Assembly: GCA_001692895.1 (NCBI GenBank)
Contig: KV748190.1
Location: 1,327,645-1,391,644, forward strand
Origin: Cenococcum geophilum 1.58
Taxonomy: Eukaryota; Ascomycota; Dothideomycetes; Gloniales; Gloniaceae
Length of the DNA: 64,000 nucleotides
Direction: 5' to 3'
The notes below the pieces were generated by a model. It searched no databases. It was not told the origin of the DNA and saw nothing but the letters and a program-made list of their open reading frames with translations. The number at the start of each line of letters is the position of its first letter. Position 1 is the stretch's first letter. Positions 11,756-22,104 of this stretch are shown in pieces. A program made the position numbers and the translations under genes.

Positions 11756-11846
11756 TGTCAGATAATCTGTATTCTCAGAGGCGTAGGACGTGCACGAGTC
11801 ACGTGCACGGGTCACGTGTATTGTAAATATCTTCGTCTAAGCCCAG
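11756..11846 (+). repeat. Copia-1 3' LTR, left part
   Basis: First 91 bp of the 3' LTR, cut by Copia-2 after CCCAG. Preceded by the purine tract GAAGCTAAGGGGGTG. Contains a 13-bp tandem duplication absent from the 5' LTR, doubling the CACGTG site (11800-11805 and 11813-11818). Confidence 0.94.
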
Positions 11847-12041
11847 TGTCAGAATTAAGCGAGAGGTGCTGACTAAGCTCTGGACACATTGCAAGGTCGA
11901 GCTCTGCACGCAATCTATATAGACATCAACCGCATCTACTGCATCACGAATTAATCAATATTCATCGTCTGCGTCATCTCTATCATCAATTAGACCCTCA
12001 AGACTGCTCCGCTGTGACCTTATGACCTTGTAATTCCAACA
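11847..12041 (+). repeat. Copia-2 5' LTR (195 bp)
   Basis: Rich in CA/TG, nearly free of RIP. Compared with the 3' copy I see three differences: CTCTGG/CTCTAG, GAATTAAT/GAATCAAT and TTATGACC/TTATAACC, all CA/TG to TA type. Confidence 0.96.
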
Positions 12042-12056
12042 GGTTATGAGCCCGGG
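12042..12056 (+). other. Copia-2 primer-binding site, half-tRNA(iMet) type
   Basis: GGTTATGAGCCCGGG starts immediately after the LTR and complements the initiator tRNA-Met anticodon arm. Same primer class as Copia-1 although the LTRs are unrelated over most of their length. Confidence 0.82.
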
Positions 12057-12111
12057 TAGCAAATCTCTCCCGGGTAGCAACACCTCCTGACTCAAAAATC
12101 GACCCCCAAAA

Positions 12112-13015
12112 ATGACCTCCTCTACCTCAACCTCAACGACACCTACGTACGATCACAAGGCAGGCAAAATCGTCATTTTAATAGAGACAACTTTGCAGAC
12201 TGGGAGCGCACCTGCAAGGCAGCCCTAATCATGTCAGAGGGCTAGGATTTTGTCACTGGTACAGAGGACCTAAATTAAGTTAATTTAGCTGACGGAAGAA
12301 GAAGACAAGGGGAAGCAAACAAGATCATCTATAATTCGATAGGAGACAACCGTCAGGAAGAAATGCGTGTGATGATAAAGGCGTACGATATTCAAGGAAT
12401 GTGGGAAGGAATGAAGAAGTTTAATAAGGCTAATGACGAGGTCTACATCTCTAGACTCCGCAGAGAGTTCTACAGCACTATATTCGACCCTACGAAGATG
12501 CGAATTGTTAAGTTCCTCTATATACTTAATCGATTCAAGATTAATCTAGCCTTAACGCCTCGAGCACTTACTAACAACGATATCAAAGAGCAGCTTCTCT
12601 TAGCCCTCCCGAGCGATGTCACGTGGCAGAATGCGAAGACCTAGTGTCTACGAGATAAATGAGACCTTAAGAGCTATATTACCCTCCTTTAGGAGCAAGA
12701 GACTACTCTCCCTACACAAGTACAAAATGCAGCACTTGTACACGAGAGGAAAGACGAACTTAGGGGGAGAAGGGGAAACTAAGGTCGAGGTTAAATAAGG
12801 GGCAAAGGTCGTGCTGGTAGATTCAATTATTCCTTATCGCGTTATCGCTATAGCTTATCGTCTTAAGTAAGCAAAGAGCCAAGACGACTAGAAAGAGACA
12901 AGTGTAGAGTATATTATTAAAAAGGTTACTACCAGAAAGACTGTCCTCTGCTTAAATAATTCCAACTTAATAACGCTAAGAAGACAGGTTAAGGTGCTCC
13001 TAAGGTAGAGGAAGT
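12112..13015 (+). pseudogene. gag: Copia-2 gag, partly open
   Basis: ATG at 12112 begins a Ser/Thr-rich start (MTSSTSTSTTPTYD). A frame shift of two bases near 12150 then leads into the main frame, NFADWERTCKAAL (12189 on) to MRVMIKAYDIQGMW (12363). This stays open for over 90 codons with only one stop upstream, at SEG-TAG-DF where Trp fits. The gag fold region continues to about 12700. A zinc knuckle lies near 12905-12955: CRVYYQKGYYQKDCP (the Q before KG is TAA now), where the second Cys and the His are Tyr. Little RIP before 12650, dense after. The Gag role is particle formation and RNA packaging. Whether 12112 is the true start is uncertain. Confidence 0.84.
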
Positions 13016-16000
13016 AGGAAATGTAGTAATAGCTAAGGAAAAATTTAACAGCGATTTAATCTACCTTAACCCTAACCCTAAATATACTATACTTATAACA
13101 ACGTCTCTAGCTTAGGCTTTTAACTTAGGTGCAACTAAGCACTTTATTAGTAACCAATTAGACCTAATATACTTAAAGAGATAGAATACGCTATAATAGG
13201 TCCGTACTACGAATAGGACCGTTATCCCTACTATAGGCTATAGTTAAGTCTAAATCGGTACCCTAAAGCTAAAAGACGTCTAGCTTATACCTTTGTTTAA
13301 GACAATTAAGCTAATCTTAGTAAGGACTCTCACTCAGGAAGGCTACTTGATTACTTTTAATATGGATAATTAAGCTACTAGCGAATATAAATTAGGGGCG
13401 ACATTTAAGGCTATTATAAGGAATAACCTCTACGTACTATAAGAGCATTAGGAAGCATTTAATACAACGGCGGAAGTATACAATTTATAACCAAATATTA
13501 GTAAAACGGATACTAAGCTATAGCACCGCCGAACTGGACATACAAATTACAGCGACCTATTTAAGCTACAGCACTCCTCACTAGGCATAAAGCTTAAGAA
13601 GAGAGTAGTACTAGTTGGCAAGAGTATATACAAAGCTTGTTTAGCTAGAAGGATACGAGAAATACTAAGTAAGAAGACAATTAAGCGCGAGAAGATACCT
13701 AGTTAAGGGCTACACCTTAATACTACAGGACGAGTCGGTACATTAATTAGAGGTTATAACTACTACCTCCTAGCCCTAAACGACGCTATACGCTATACCT
13801 AGGTTATTCCTCTCAAAACCCTATAAACTAAAGAAGTACTACCGTATATTAAAGAGATCATCGCAAGGGTAAAGAGGTTCACTAGTAATAAAGCTACATA
13901 GATTTAAGCGGACAATGGAAAGGGGGAATTCGGCCGCAGATTTCAAGACAAATTAATACCCCAAGGTATTAACTTTAAACCTTACCCATACAAGCACTTA
14001 TATAATAGCGCGATTAAGCGCGCGATCTACACAGTCGACTATAAGATAAGGTTACTTCTATTTTAAGGAAATATACTAGTTAAACTCTGGTACTACGCAG
14101 TCAAATATACTATCTAGATTAAGAATTAAGTACCAACCTCAACACTCCCATTTAACGAATTTGAGCATAGTGGTGCTATTACACCCTATAAGGCATACAC
14201 CCGTCAAGTCCCTAACCTTAAGAATCTAGTTATCTTTAGGTGCTATACTAACCCAATTAATACGCTTAAGAAACACCCTAGGAAGTATAATTTAAAAATA
14301 AAACCTAACTACGTTTTCATAGGGTTAAAAGGGAGTAGTTAATTTAAAATAATAAACCTATATACGTAAGCAATTAAGCTCTTTAGAGATGCTAAAGTGA
14401 ATAAGTATAGGTTCCCTTATAGAGCACCTTAGGTGCAAGCTATAAGCTAAGCTATAAGACATGCTACGAGTGGGACGCTTAAGGGTGGGACGCCCGTACA
14501 AAGCATAAAGATACACAGTAATTAAGTAGGACGCTTAAATCATACTATAAGCCAAGCTGCGAGCCGACCTATACCTTCCCCTACTACCTTAAACGCGCCG
14601 ACAGAGACTCTAGTTGCGAGAACTATAAGTAGGCCAGATAGTGACCGAGTGGGCCGCTTAAGCTAAGTAGGAAGCCTAGGTCAAGACCAAGTGGGCCGCT
14701 TAAATTAAGTAGGAAGCCTAAGTTAAGATTAAGTAGGACGCTTAAATTAAGGTAATGCTAAGGGTAGGACGCCCGTATAAAGCACATCGATACGCATTCC
14801 TTATACGCAGAAAATGAGGTCTAGAAGGTTACCAAATATAAGGGTTTTTAATAATATAGTGGTTTAGTTAGTAATAGCTATAAAAGCTGTCTATTTAGAA
14901 CCTAAAAACACTACCTCTTTAGGAGCACCTACAGCACCATTTAATGCTATTAAGCTAGATTAGGCCTTAAGGGAGGACGCTCCTAGCTAGATAAAAGCTA
15001 TCTTTAAAGAATTTCTCTCCCTAAAGAGAATGCACACCTATACTATTATAAGGGGGAGAGTACTAGAAGGAAGGTTGTTGCTTTTAAGCAAGCTAGTTCT
15101 AAAGCATAAGTATAACGCTAAGGGAAAAGTAATTCGCAAGAAGGTAAGACTATGCATTTAGGGAGACAAGCAGACCCCCGACATTAATTATTTTAAGATA
15201 TTTACGTCTGTTATATAATACGACACCTTTAGATTCCTAATAGTAAAGGTGGCAGTAGAAGACCTTAAACTTAACCACGTTAACGTTAAAACTATATTCT
15301 TAAACTCGCCGTTGTAAGAACAGATCTATATATAGATTCCTAACCTATTAAGAGACTTTAAACCTAACCTTAAGAAGGTAAAAGACGCCTACTTAAAGCT
15401 AAATAAGTTATTATACGGCCTAAAGTAGGCACCGAGAGAATGGTTTCAGATGGTTAAAAAGTTCTTTAATAGTATAGGTTTAAAATCGGCTAAAGCTAAC
15501 CCTAATCTCTTTATAGGAAATAAAGTATATATCTTATTATTCGTTAACAATATACTAATCGCAGGAAAGCGCTAAGACCTTAATATCACGAAGACAAAAA
15601 TTCTAAAAGAATGGAGATATAAAGACCTAGGCCCTATAGAGGTATTCATAGGCTTCTAAATTAGTTAAGACTATACAAATTAAACCCTTAAGCTACATTA
15701 GAAGATATACACCAAGAAGCTACTTAAACGGTTAAAAATGGACAACTGCAATCTAGCTAAGCTACTAATACCAGCTGGTACTGTTCTAAAGCCCGATATT
15801 AAAAGCCTCCTTAAGTATAATAATGCGACAGTCTACCAACAGATTATTAGCTCTACGATCTACCTCTTAAACTACACATGTCCTAATACCAGCTATGCTG
15901 TCGGTTAGCTAGCTAGGTTTATAGCAGCACCAGAAGAATCGCATTACCGCTTAAGTAAGCAGCTACTACGATATCTAAACGGCACTCTCGAAATAGGAAT

Positions 16001-16535
16001 TACCTACTTAAATTAAGCAGTTCACCTACCCTTATGCAAGCTTACGTTACCTACTAGCTATAGTATCTTTACCGACGCTATATAGGGAATAGAACACAAT
16101 CGGATATTATTCTAGGGTATAGTAGTTATGCGCTATAGGGGAGTAGTAATCTAGATAGCTTAAAGGCAGAAGTTAATAGCATTAAGCTTAATAAAAGTAG
16201 AGATCATGGCAGCGTCAGAAGGAGTAAGGTTAGTAGTATAGCTTAAGAAGCTAACGAGAGATTTAGGAGAGAGAGATAACAACCACCCGTTTATCCCTAC
16301 GCTCTACTATAATAATAAGGGTACAGTTGACCTTTTATACGATATAAAACACCACCAGAAAGCTAAGCATATTAAAATTCGATGCCTCTTCGTACGAAAC
16401 GACATGGTTTAATGAGATTAACTTAAAGTGGTATATATACCAGGTAAAGATTAACCTAAAGATATACTTACGAAACAGCTACTAATTAACCAATTTACGA
16501 AGCACTATATAACGCTAGGAATCGGTAACTAACGG
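13016..16535 (+). pseudogene. pol: Copia-2 pol: protease, integrase, RT, RNase H
   Basis: Protease near 13105-13200 (AFNLGATKHFI, normally DSGATxH). Integrase about 13500-14420, core motif ADNGKGEFG near 13910. A repeat-rich linker at 14455-14780. RT about 15090-15700, with FLNSPLQEQIYIQIP, LNKLLYGLK and FVNNILIAG at 15540-15565 in place of FVDDILI. RNase H about 16050-16500, with SIFTDA, the end motif IPGKDQPKDILTKQL. TAA/TAG stops at Gln/Trp codons occur every few dozen residues. The frame ends about 150 bp before the 3' LTR; the bases before it, GCATAGGGGAG, are the probable polypurine tract. Confidence 0.88.
14455..14780 (+). repeat. Coding tandem repeats in the Copia-2 integrase-RT linker
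   Basis: Units close to AAGTAGGACGCTTAA or AAGTGGGCCGCTTAA recur about eight times. Translated in the pol frame they give alternating VGRL and VGSL separated by Q/D-rich spacers (Q codons now TAA). Compositionally unlike the flanking enzyme domains, so probably a flexible linker. Confidence 0.7.
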
Positions 16536-16680
16536 AGACGGAGCAAGTGATAGAGGTTTTTCGCCTACTAGGTTTTCCCTCTATACGTAGGCCGAATGGC
16601 ACTTGCAAGGTATTTTGGGAATAGCTTTATAATTGCCTATTTAGGAAGTAGACGAGACGAGCGTTATCAGCATAGGGGAG

Positions 16681-16733
16681 TGTCAGAATTAAGCGAGAGG
16701 TGCTGACTAAGCTCTAGACACATTGCAAGGTCG
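16681..16733 (+). repeat. Copia-2 3' LTR, left part
   Basis: First 53 bp of the 3' LTR, ending in GCAAGGTCG, the left copy of the 9-bp duplication made by the inserted inverted-repeat element. Confidence 0.95.
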
Positions 16734-17328
16734 TTACCTCAGCGAGCTCAGACGTGATTTTTTTGGCTAGCGTCGGAATAACAGCTGGGCCGTCTTCCTT
16801 CTCGCTCAATCACGTCTGAGAGCCTTTGGCGAGTTTTGTTAAAATCATAAGCAAAAATCATAGTTTTAGTGATTTTGCAAGGGGATTTCCTCCACAACAT
16901 AATAAAATAAGATTAAAAAAAATTCGTAAAATTTTTTTTAGGAGGCTATTTTATATATTAAAGGCCTTTAAATTGCATTATCTCCTGCCAAATTTGAGAT
17001 TAATTTCGTTAAAGTGAAAATTCCCATTGTTAAAATTATAAGCACTTTTAAATACCTTTATATATGGGCCTACATAAAGGTATAAAAGCCTAAAATGTGA
17101 TAATTTATAGAGCTAGATCTCCTAAGCAATTTAATATAAATTTTATTATAAAAAATGTTGTGGGGATTTTAATTAATTTTGTTGAAAATTATGAGTTTTC
17201 CTTACAAAAAAAGCTTATGCTTCCATATAAATCTCGCCAAAGCCCCTCAGACTAAGAAATCGATCAATATCCGAAGGAGTTCAGCGCGACAGCGCAATCG
17301 ATTTCTTAGTATGAGTCCACTGAGGTAA
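16734..17328 (+). mobile_element. 595-bp inverted-repeat element (MITE-like, 9-bp TSD)
   Basis: Ends TTACCTCAGCGAGCTCA and, inverted, TTACCTCAGTGGACTCA (14 of 17 match), flanked by the 9-bp TSD GCAAGGTCG (16725-16733, 17329-17337). A 9-bp TSD is the hallmark of Mutator-like (MULE) elements. No transposase frame fits in 595 bp, so it is non-autonomous. The core is AT-rich. Each end forms its own hairpin: 13-bp perfect arms CTCAGACGTGATT at 16747-16759 with 16808-16820; and 19-bp arms with one mismatch at 17246-17264 with 17297-17315. An inner pair, 16816-16833 against 17233-17250, matches 16 of 18. It sits in the deepest insertion layer. A short ORF inside it (16826-17017) is not credible as a gene. 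Confidence 0.9.
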
Positions 17329-17337
17329 GCAAGGTCG

Positions 17338-17479
17338 AGCTCTGCACGCAATCTATATAGACATCAACCGCATCTACTGCATCACGAATCAATCAATATT
17401 CATCGTCTGCGTCATCTCTATCATCAATTAGACCCTCAAGACTGCTCCGCTGTGACCTTATAACCTTGTAATTCCAACA
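17338..17479 (+). repeat. Copia-2 3' LTR, right part
   Basis: Resumes AGCTCTGCACGC after the duplicated GCAAGGTCG. With 16681-16733 it totals 195 bp, equal to the 5' LTR. Confidence 0.95.
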
Positions 17480-17484
17480 CCCAG

Positions 17485-17579
17485 GGGCCCTAGGTCGACT
17501 AACGATCAAGATATAAACAATATCAATCAATCAATCAACCTATTTTATTAATGAATAGCTCTATTTAAGTTATCTAACA
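17485..17579 (+). repeat. Copia-1 3' LTR, right part
   Basis: Resumes after the CCCAG duplication. Strongly converted relative to the 5' LTR: GACCAAC to GACTAAC, GACACGAAC to GATATAAAC, TTTGAG to TTTAAG and CTGACA to CTAACA, all RIP-type. Confidence 0.94.
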
Positions 17580-17584
17580 CCTAC

Positions 17585-19400
17585 TAGTTAATTATAGCCG
17601 TCTTCTCTAGGTTGGTTTTAATTCCGTTTATACTAATAATAAAACCTAGGTACTTTATACGCTTAATACTAAACTCTAACTTTTTAATATTAACCTAGAG
17701 GCTAGCCTTACGGAGCCGTTATAGGACTTTATAGATATACTCCTTATATTCTAGCTCGTTCTTAAAGTAGATTATAATATTATCTAAATAGGCCGTATAG
17801 AAGTCGTTAAGGTAGTTAAAGAGTATATTGTTTATATACCGCTAATACGTAGCTAGTCCGTTAGTTAGTCTAAAAGGGAGTACCTTATATTTATACATTC
17901 CGTAATAGGTCCGAAATATAATAAAATCTTTAAACCTAGGGTTTATCCTAATTTAGTAGAAGGCTTAGTAGATACTAAGCTTTATAAAGACCTTAGCTCT
18001 ACTTATTTAGGCTAAAGTCTCATTAAGTAGGGGTAGTAAATAGCGGTCCTTGCGGGTTATATTATTTAGCTTATAGTAGTTAATATAGAAGCGGAGTCCT
18101 CTATTTAGCTTTTTAATAAAGAGAATAAGTAAGGTAAAAGGGGCTTAGCTAGGCTTAATAAAGCCCTTATTTAGGTTATTAATAAAATACTGCTTTATGG
18201 CCTATAATTTAGTAATAGACTGCTCGTAAAAGGGGCTAAAGCTAAGGGTATTTTTCTTGCCCTGCTTAATCTTAATCTTATAGTTATACGGTTGGTAAGG
18301 TAGAAGTATATTAGACGCTGCTTTAGAGAATACGTTCTTAAATTTCTAGTATTAATAGGGCAGCTTTTATTCTACTAGTTCCTTATCTATAAGCTCGCTT
18401 TCTTATCCACTAAGCTTACTTCCCTTTTCCTTAATTATTTAATTAATTTTGTATAAGCTCGTTATAAAGGTAATAGTATTAGGCTAAACTAAGTTCTAGT
18501 AGAATCTTACGGCACTAATATAGCAGACATTAACTAGTAGGAGGTCCGCTAGTTTTCTTATAGCCGTTTTCCGGACCGTATTTTGCGGTTTAGGGTTTAT
18601 AATCTTTCTTAGCTCCTATTCTATCTTCCGTAGGTTATCCCTCTAATTTATTAGTTTAGTATAACATCTAACATCCCTTACTATTCTTTGTAGCTATATA
18701 GGGCCTAAGCTCTTTATAGGGGGCTTTTTTAGGTTACTACTAACTTTCTAGGTCTTTAATGCGAGTAGTATAACATAGGTAGTCTAGGGGCGACGTAGTA
18801 TATGGATCCGTTGCGAATTAAGCTATATATCTTTCTTAAAGGCCTAGTCTCTACGCATAGTATCGGCCTAGTAAATAGTATTAATCTAGGGCCGTATAAG
18901 GTTTTCTATTATAATACTAATTTCTTTTATAAAGGAAGGGGTTAGGGGTAGAGTTTTAGGCTAGATAAGCTGTCTACTCTATACGTTAAGCTATAAGCCT
19001 AAATAGGCTAGCTATTTTCGCCCTAAAATTATATTATAGCTACCTAGGTCCGTAATAAGGAAGGGGACGTTATATTACCTTCGTCCGTTAACATAAAGGT
19101 AAATCCGTAAGATAGTTATAATAGGTGGCCCTATCTACCCGTTATACCTACAGATAGGAATTAGTTTAGGCAGTTCTTTAATAGGTATATTTAGAAAGTT
19201 AGCCAGCTTTACAGCATACTAAGTATCTATTAAGGTAAAGGTATTTACTCTAGAGTTAGCTAAAGCAGAGGTTAAAACTTAGTATCTATTATGGAATAAA
19301 GTATAAGGAATAGTATAGCTTTTTTTACTAACTAGCTAACCCAGATTAATATCTAATATATTAATCCCTTTTAACCCTAAAGAGGAGTCTTCCTCTAGGG
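17585..19400 (-). pseudogene. pol: Element A pol: protease and reverse transcriptase
   Basis: Continuation of the pol split by Copia-1. On the minus strand the order from high to low coordinates is protease near 19180-19290 and RT near 17590-18150. The protease reads ALANSRVNTF then LIDT; an original ALADSG would become ALANSR by two TG-to-TA changes. The RT catalytic motif YLDN is at 17779-17790, the same GAT-AAT pair as in element B. Stops are frequent. Homologous to B 3380-5060 along its length. Role: particle maturation and cDNA synthesis before damage. Confidence 0.87.
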
Positions 19401-20498
19401 TTCCTCTTTTTCCAACTCTATACTATCCTTTTAGATTAACAGAACCTTATCTACTTTTACGTTTATTAGGTAATTCTTTATATAGTAACCTTTTTAACCG
19501 TAAGAGAAGTAAGCTCCTTAATTACTAAGGGCTTATATACGGGGGTTACTATATATAGGCTAAGCATTCGCTAAACCTATAGTAGGGCTGGCCGTATAGC
19601 TAGCTACTAAATTAGCGGCGGGCTATACGGGTGGTGCTATAGGGGTTACTAATTATGCCGGGGCATTGCGGGCCGTTCTTATATTGCTTATAGTCTGATT
19701 TAAAGGGTTTCTAGCTTTATACCATTTGGCACGTACCTTAATTTAGTAAAGGCATTAGTTAATAGCTAAGCACTAGTCCATAAGTTCCTTTAGCGTCTAT
19801 ATAGTAGTAAAAACTAGCAGTACGGCTTACTATAGGTCTAGGGTAAGCTTATTAAATAAGTCTAGCATTAGATTTTCTTAGGGAATTTAAGCCTAGCCGG
19901 CTAGGTGCAGAAAGCGGGTCTAAAAGGCTAAAAAGGTCTCTATTGTTTTTATATTTAGGCTTTTATAATTAAGTCAGGCGTTCTATACTTTAAAGGGGTC
20001 CTTATAAATAGAAGATAGGTAAGCGATTATCTCTTCTTTAAAGAGGAAGGGATTTGCTAAGTCCTGTGCGTACCGCGGACGTAGGTGCGTTTATACGTCC
20101 TTACTGGTACGGCTAAAGACGTAGGCTATTTTAGCCTAAGTAGTAGGGAAGTAGTCCGCATTAACTTTAAGCTTGTCCTGTAATTAAAGCTTCTAATTAT
20201 TAAATATAGGGTCGGTTCCATCTGTAAGTAATAGGGGGTCCGCGACCTTTACGGACCGCAATAATGCTAATACTGTACGTTAGGCTAGAGCCTTAAGGAC
20301 TATAGTAAGTCTTTAGGTGTCTAATAATTCCTTACTAGGCGTAGGGGGTTCTCTAGCTTTAAGTAGCTCTTAAAGTCATTTAATTTTAGCATTAGCTGCT
20401 ATAAGCTCTATCTAGGAGTTTAAGTTAGTTACTATTTTACTATTGGAGGTATTCGAGGGTCCTACAGCTGCTTAACCAGCTGCTGAATTTCTTAGCAT
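19401..20498 (-). pseudogene. gag: Element A gag
   Basis: Minus-strand ATG with first base at 20498 gives MLRNSAAG then a TAA, then AAVGPSNTSNSK, homologous to the element B gag start (MPRNTVAGKAAIGPS). The stop falls where B has Lys, so not every stop can be called from this comparison. The frame continues toward 19400 with TAG/TAA codons at Gln/Trp positions. The 204 bases between this start and the LTR are a leader with a degenerate CTATAGG-type repeat and nothing else I can name. Confidence 0.82.
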
Positions 20499-20702
20499 CG
20501 TGGTATAGTTATTAGGGTAACTTCTAGTAGGATTCTATAGGGGTTCTAGTCTATACGTATTCTATAGGTCTTATTATTCTTTTCTATTCTTTTAGTTCTA
20601 GTAATATTCTTTAGGTCTAATTCTATATTCTATTCTAGTTTATAGTCCATAGATATATTTAAGTTCCTTCTTAGGAAGAAAGGATAGTTGAGCTTTAAAT
20701 AA

Positions 20703-20979
20703 TGTTAGCGACTTAGTTAATTAAGGCACGAGCACGGTAAGAGGGACGCGTAAGTCTATATAATTAGTAGTCTATAAATAAGGATCTAAAGCTAGAGAAA
20801 GAAAAGGAGACGGAGGGTAGCGCCGCTTAATATTATATATAATCCTCTAGTTACGTAACGGCAACTGTCTAGAACTGTGTAAAACTGTCTATAACTGTCT
20901 GCAACTATCTACGACTATCCGCTATAATCTACTAATATCTACTAGCCACAATCCACCAGTTTCCACCAGCGCCGTAACA
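20703..20979 (-). repeat. Element A 5' LTR (277 bp)
   Basis: On the plus strand it runs TGTTAGCGACT to GCGCCGTAACA. Shares its outer parts with element B's LTR but has in U3 (20868-20920) about six copies of a 10-bp unit like AACTGTCTAT. Only one LTR of A is in the window, so identity between LTRs cannot be assessed. Confidence 0.9.
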
Positions 20980-21050
20980 CTAAATACCCTTAACTACACG
21001 CTAATTGCGTTAACTACTAACTATTAAGGCCATTAAGAGGGTACTATATT
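20980..21050. other. Unplaced spacer between element A and C-prime
   Basis: About 70 bp that match neither element A nor element C at the expected point. Could be a diverged end of C-prime, a small deletion scar or an older insertion. Because of it, A cannot be proved to lie inside C-prime. Confidence 0.5.
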
Positions 21051-21472
21051 TTGCTAATGTATAAGCGGTTTCTATAAGTTTTATATTTACTTAAGGAAAT
21101 CTTCTTAGAGCGTCTAACGCTCTCTTAAATTAGCTTAAGCGTCTCTTAGATAAACTTATTATTTAGGTATTTATTAACTATAATTTAATTAATTAATTAA
21201 TTGGTTATTTTAAGAGCGTATACTATAAGGTTTTTAGTAGGAGGGTTAAATAGTTTAGGGCGTAGTAGGGTCTAATTTTAATAGAAATGCGCTTTTTCTA
21301 GTGCTAGCGCATCTTAAGAGTATTAGGTTAGAGTATTGGGCTTCTAGCCTTAAATACCTAGATAGTATATAATTAAGAATTGGAAACGAAATAGATACTT
21401 TAACTAGCGGGTTTAGTAGTAGCTTAGCTATTTTATAGTTATAAAGTACTATACGTTTTTATAGTCGCTAAG
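21051..21472 (-). pseudogene. pol: C-prime pol fragment: RNase H to integrase junction
   Basis: Reverse complement of element C at about 40960-41390. The left boundary is abrupt at about 21051. The right boundary is the insertion point of element C; joining CTAAG (21468-21472) to 50113 restores the uninterrupted sequence of C near 40970. Contains no intact motif; TAG/TAA stops dense. Confidence 0.83.
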
Positions 21473-21852
21473 TGTTATAAGACACCCCCGTAATACCTTA
21501 TACACATTTACCTATTTCTACTAACTTAGCAACCAAAGACTGACTACGAGATAGCAATCTAATAGCAATCTACGGCAATTTAACGGTAATCTACCGCATT
21601 TTACTATATTCCACCAAGTTCTACTAACTTCTATTAAATCCTGCTAAGTTCTACTAGGACTATTACGTAAATTCTATTCTGCTCCGTGTATATATTAACT
21701 AAGTAACTAAGTCTATAATATATACCCTTTCTTCCCATTTTCCTACTTTTTTTTCTTATATAACGTTTTAATTTTATTATATAGTTTATATATATAGCTT
21801 AATAATATCTACTTTGCTATATATTATCGTTGCTTATACTTACTCTGTAATA
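21473..21852 (+). repeat. Element C 5' LTR (380 bp)
   Basis: Starts TGTTATAAGACACC and ends CTCTGTAATA, matching the 3' LTR end TTTATAACA. Contains near-tandem AGCAATCTA units (about 21555-21590) and CTACTAAGTT-like units (about 21600-21655). Confidence 0.94.
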
Positions 21853-21892
21853 CTATATTGCGTTAAATCTATACCCTATACCGCTTAACTAG

Positions 21893-22104
21893 TATTACGG
21901 CTTATACAAGTGCCTCTAAACCAAAGCTTATAGAATGCTATATTACAAAGATACTAAGCTAAGAAGAAGGGAAAAGGGGGTTGCTAGAACCGATGTAAAT
22001 AAATATATAGGGTGAGCTACTAAGGCGCTAGCTCTAGGCAAGCCAATTATAGGTTAGCAGAATATAGTAGAATTTGGCAGGTAACATGCGATAGCGCCAT
22101 TACA
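21893..22104 (-). repeat. Element D 3' LTR (212 bp)
   Basis: Plus strand TATTACGGCTTATAC to AGCGCCATTACA. Followed by TCACCCCCCTCTTT, the reverse complement of a polypurine tract, confirming minus orientation. Confidence 0.94.

Larger units (their letters stand above)
11847..17479 (+). mobile_element. Ty1/Copia LTR element Copia-2, inside the Copia-1 3' LTR
   Basis: Termini TGTCAGAATTAAG and AATTCCAACA, TSD CCCAG (11842-11846, 17480-17484). LTRs are 195 bp each once the inserted inverted-repeat element is removed, and differ at only three sites, all transitions. Net length about 5.03 kb. gag, protease, integrase, RT and RNase H are in Copia order. Its gag is the least damaged coding stretch in the left third of the window, while its pol is strongly mutated. 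Confidence 0.96.
456..17579 (+). mobile_element. Ty1/Copia LTR element Copia-1, carrying nested Gypsy B and Copia-2
   Basis: Starts TGTCAGATAATC and ends GTTATCTAACA, flanked by the 5-bp TSD CCTAC (451-455 and 17580-17584). The 5' LTR is 456-628. The 3' LTR is 11756-11846 plus 17485-17579, itself split by Copia-2. Removing Gypsy B (5,877 bp plus TSD) and Copia-2 (5,633 bp plus TSD) leaves about 5.6 kb, normal for Ty1/Copia. Order is gag, protease, integrase, RT, RNase H, the Copia order (integrase before RT). Not autonomous: all frames carry RIP stops. Confidence 0.95.
1..20979 (-). mobile_element. Ty3/Gypsy LTR element A, antisense, left end outside window, split by Copia-1
   Basis: Antisense LTR retrotransposon closely related to element B. 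Only its 5' LTR (20703-20979), gag, pol and part of RNase H are inside the window; the 3' end lies left of base 1. It is split by Copia-1 at 456-17579. Joining base 450 to 17580 restores the uninterrupted pol sequence seen in element B near 5060, which proves the interruption. The base after the LTR starts CTAAA, a possible TSD that cannot be tested because the other end is missing. RIP damage is heavy throughout. Confidence 0.93.

Noticed and set aside
16826..17017. 63-codon frame in the inverted-repeat element
   Set aside because: AT-rich core, no transposase motif, too short for a MULE transposase.
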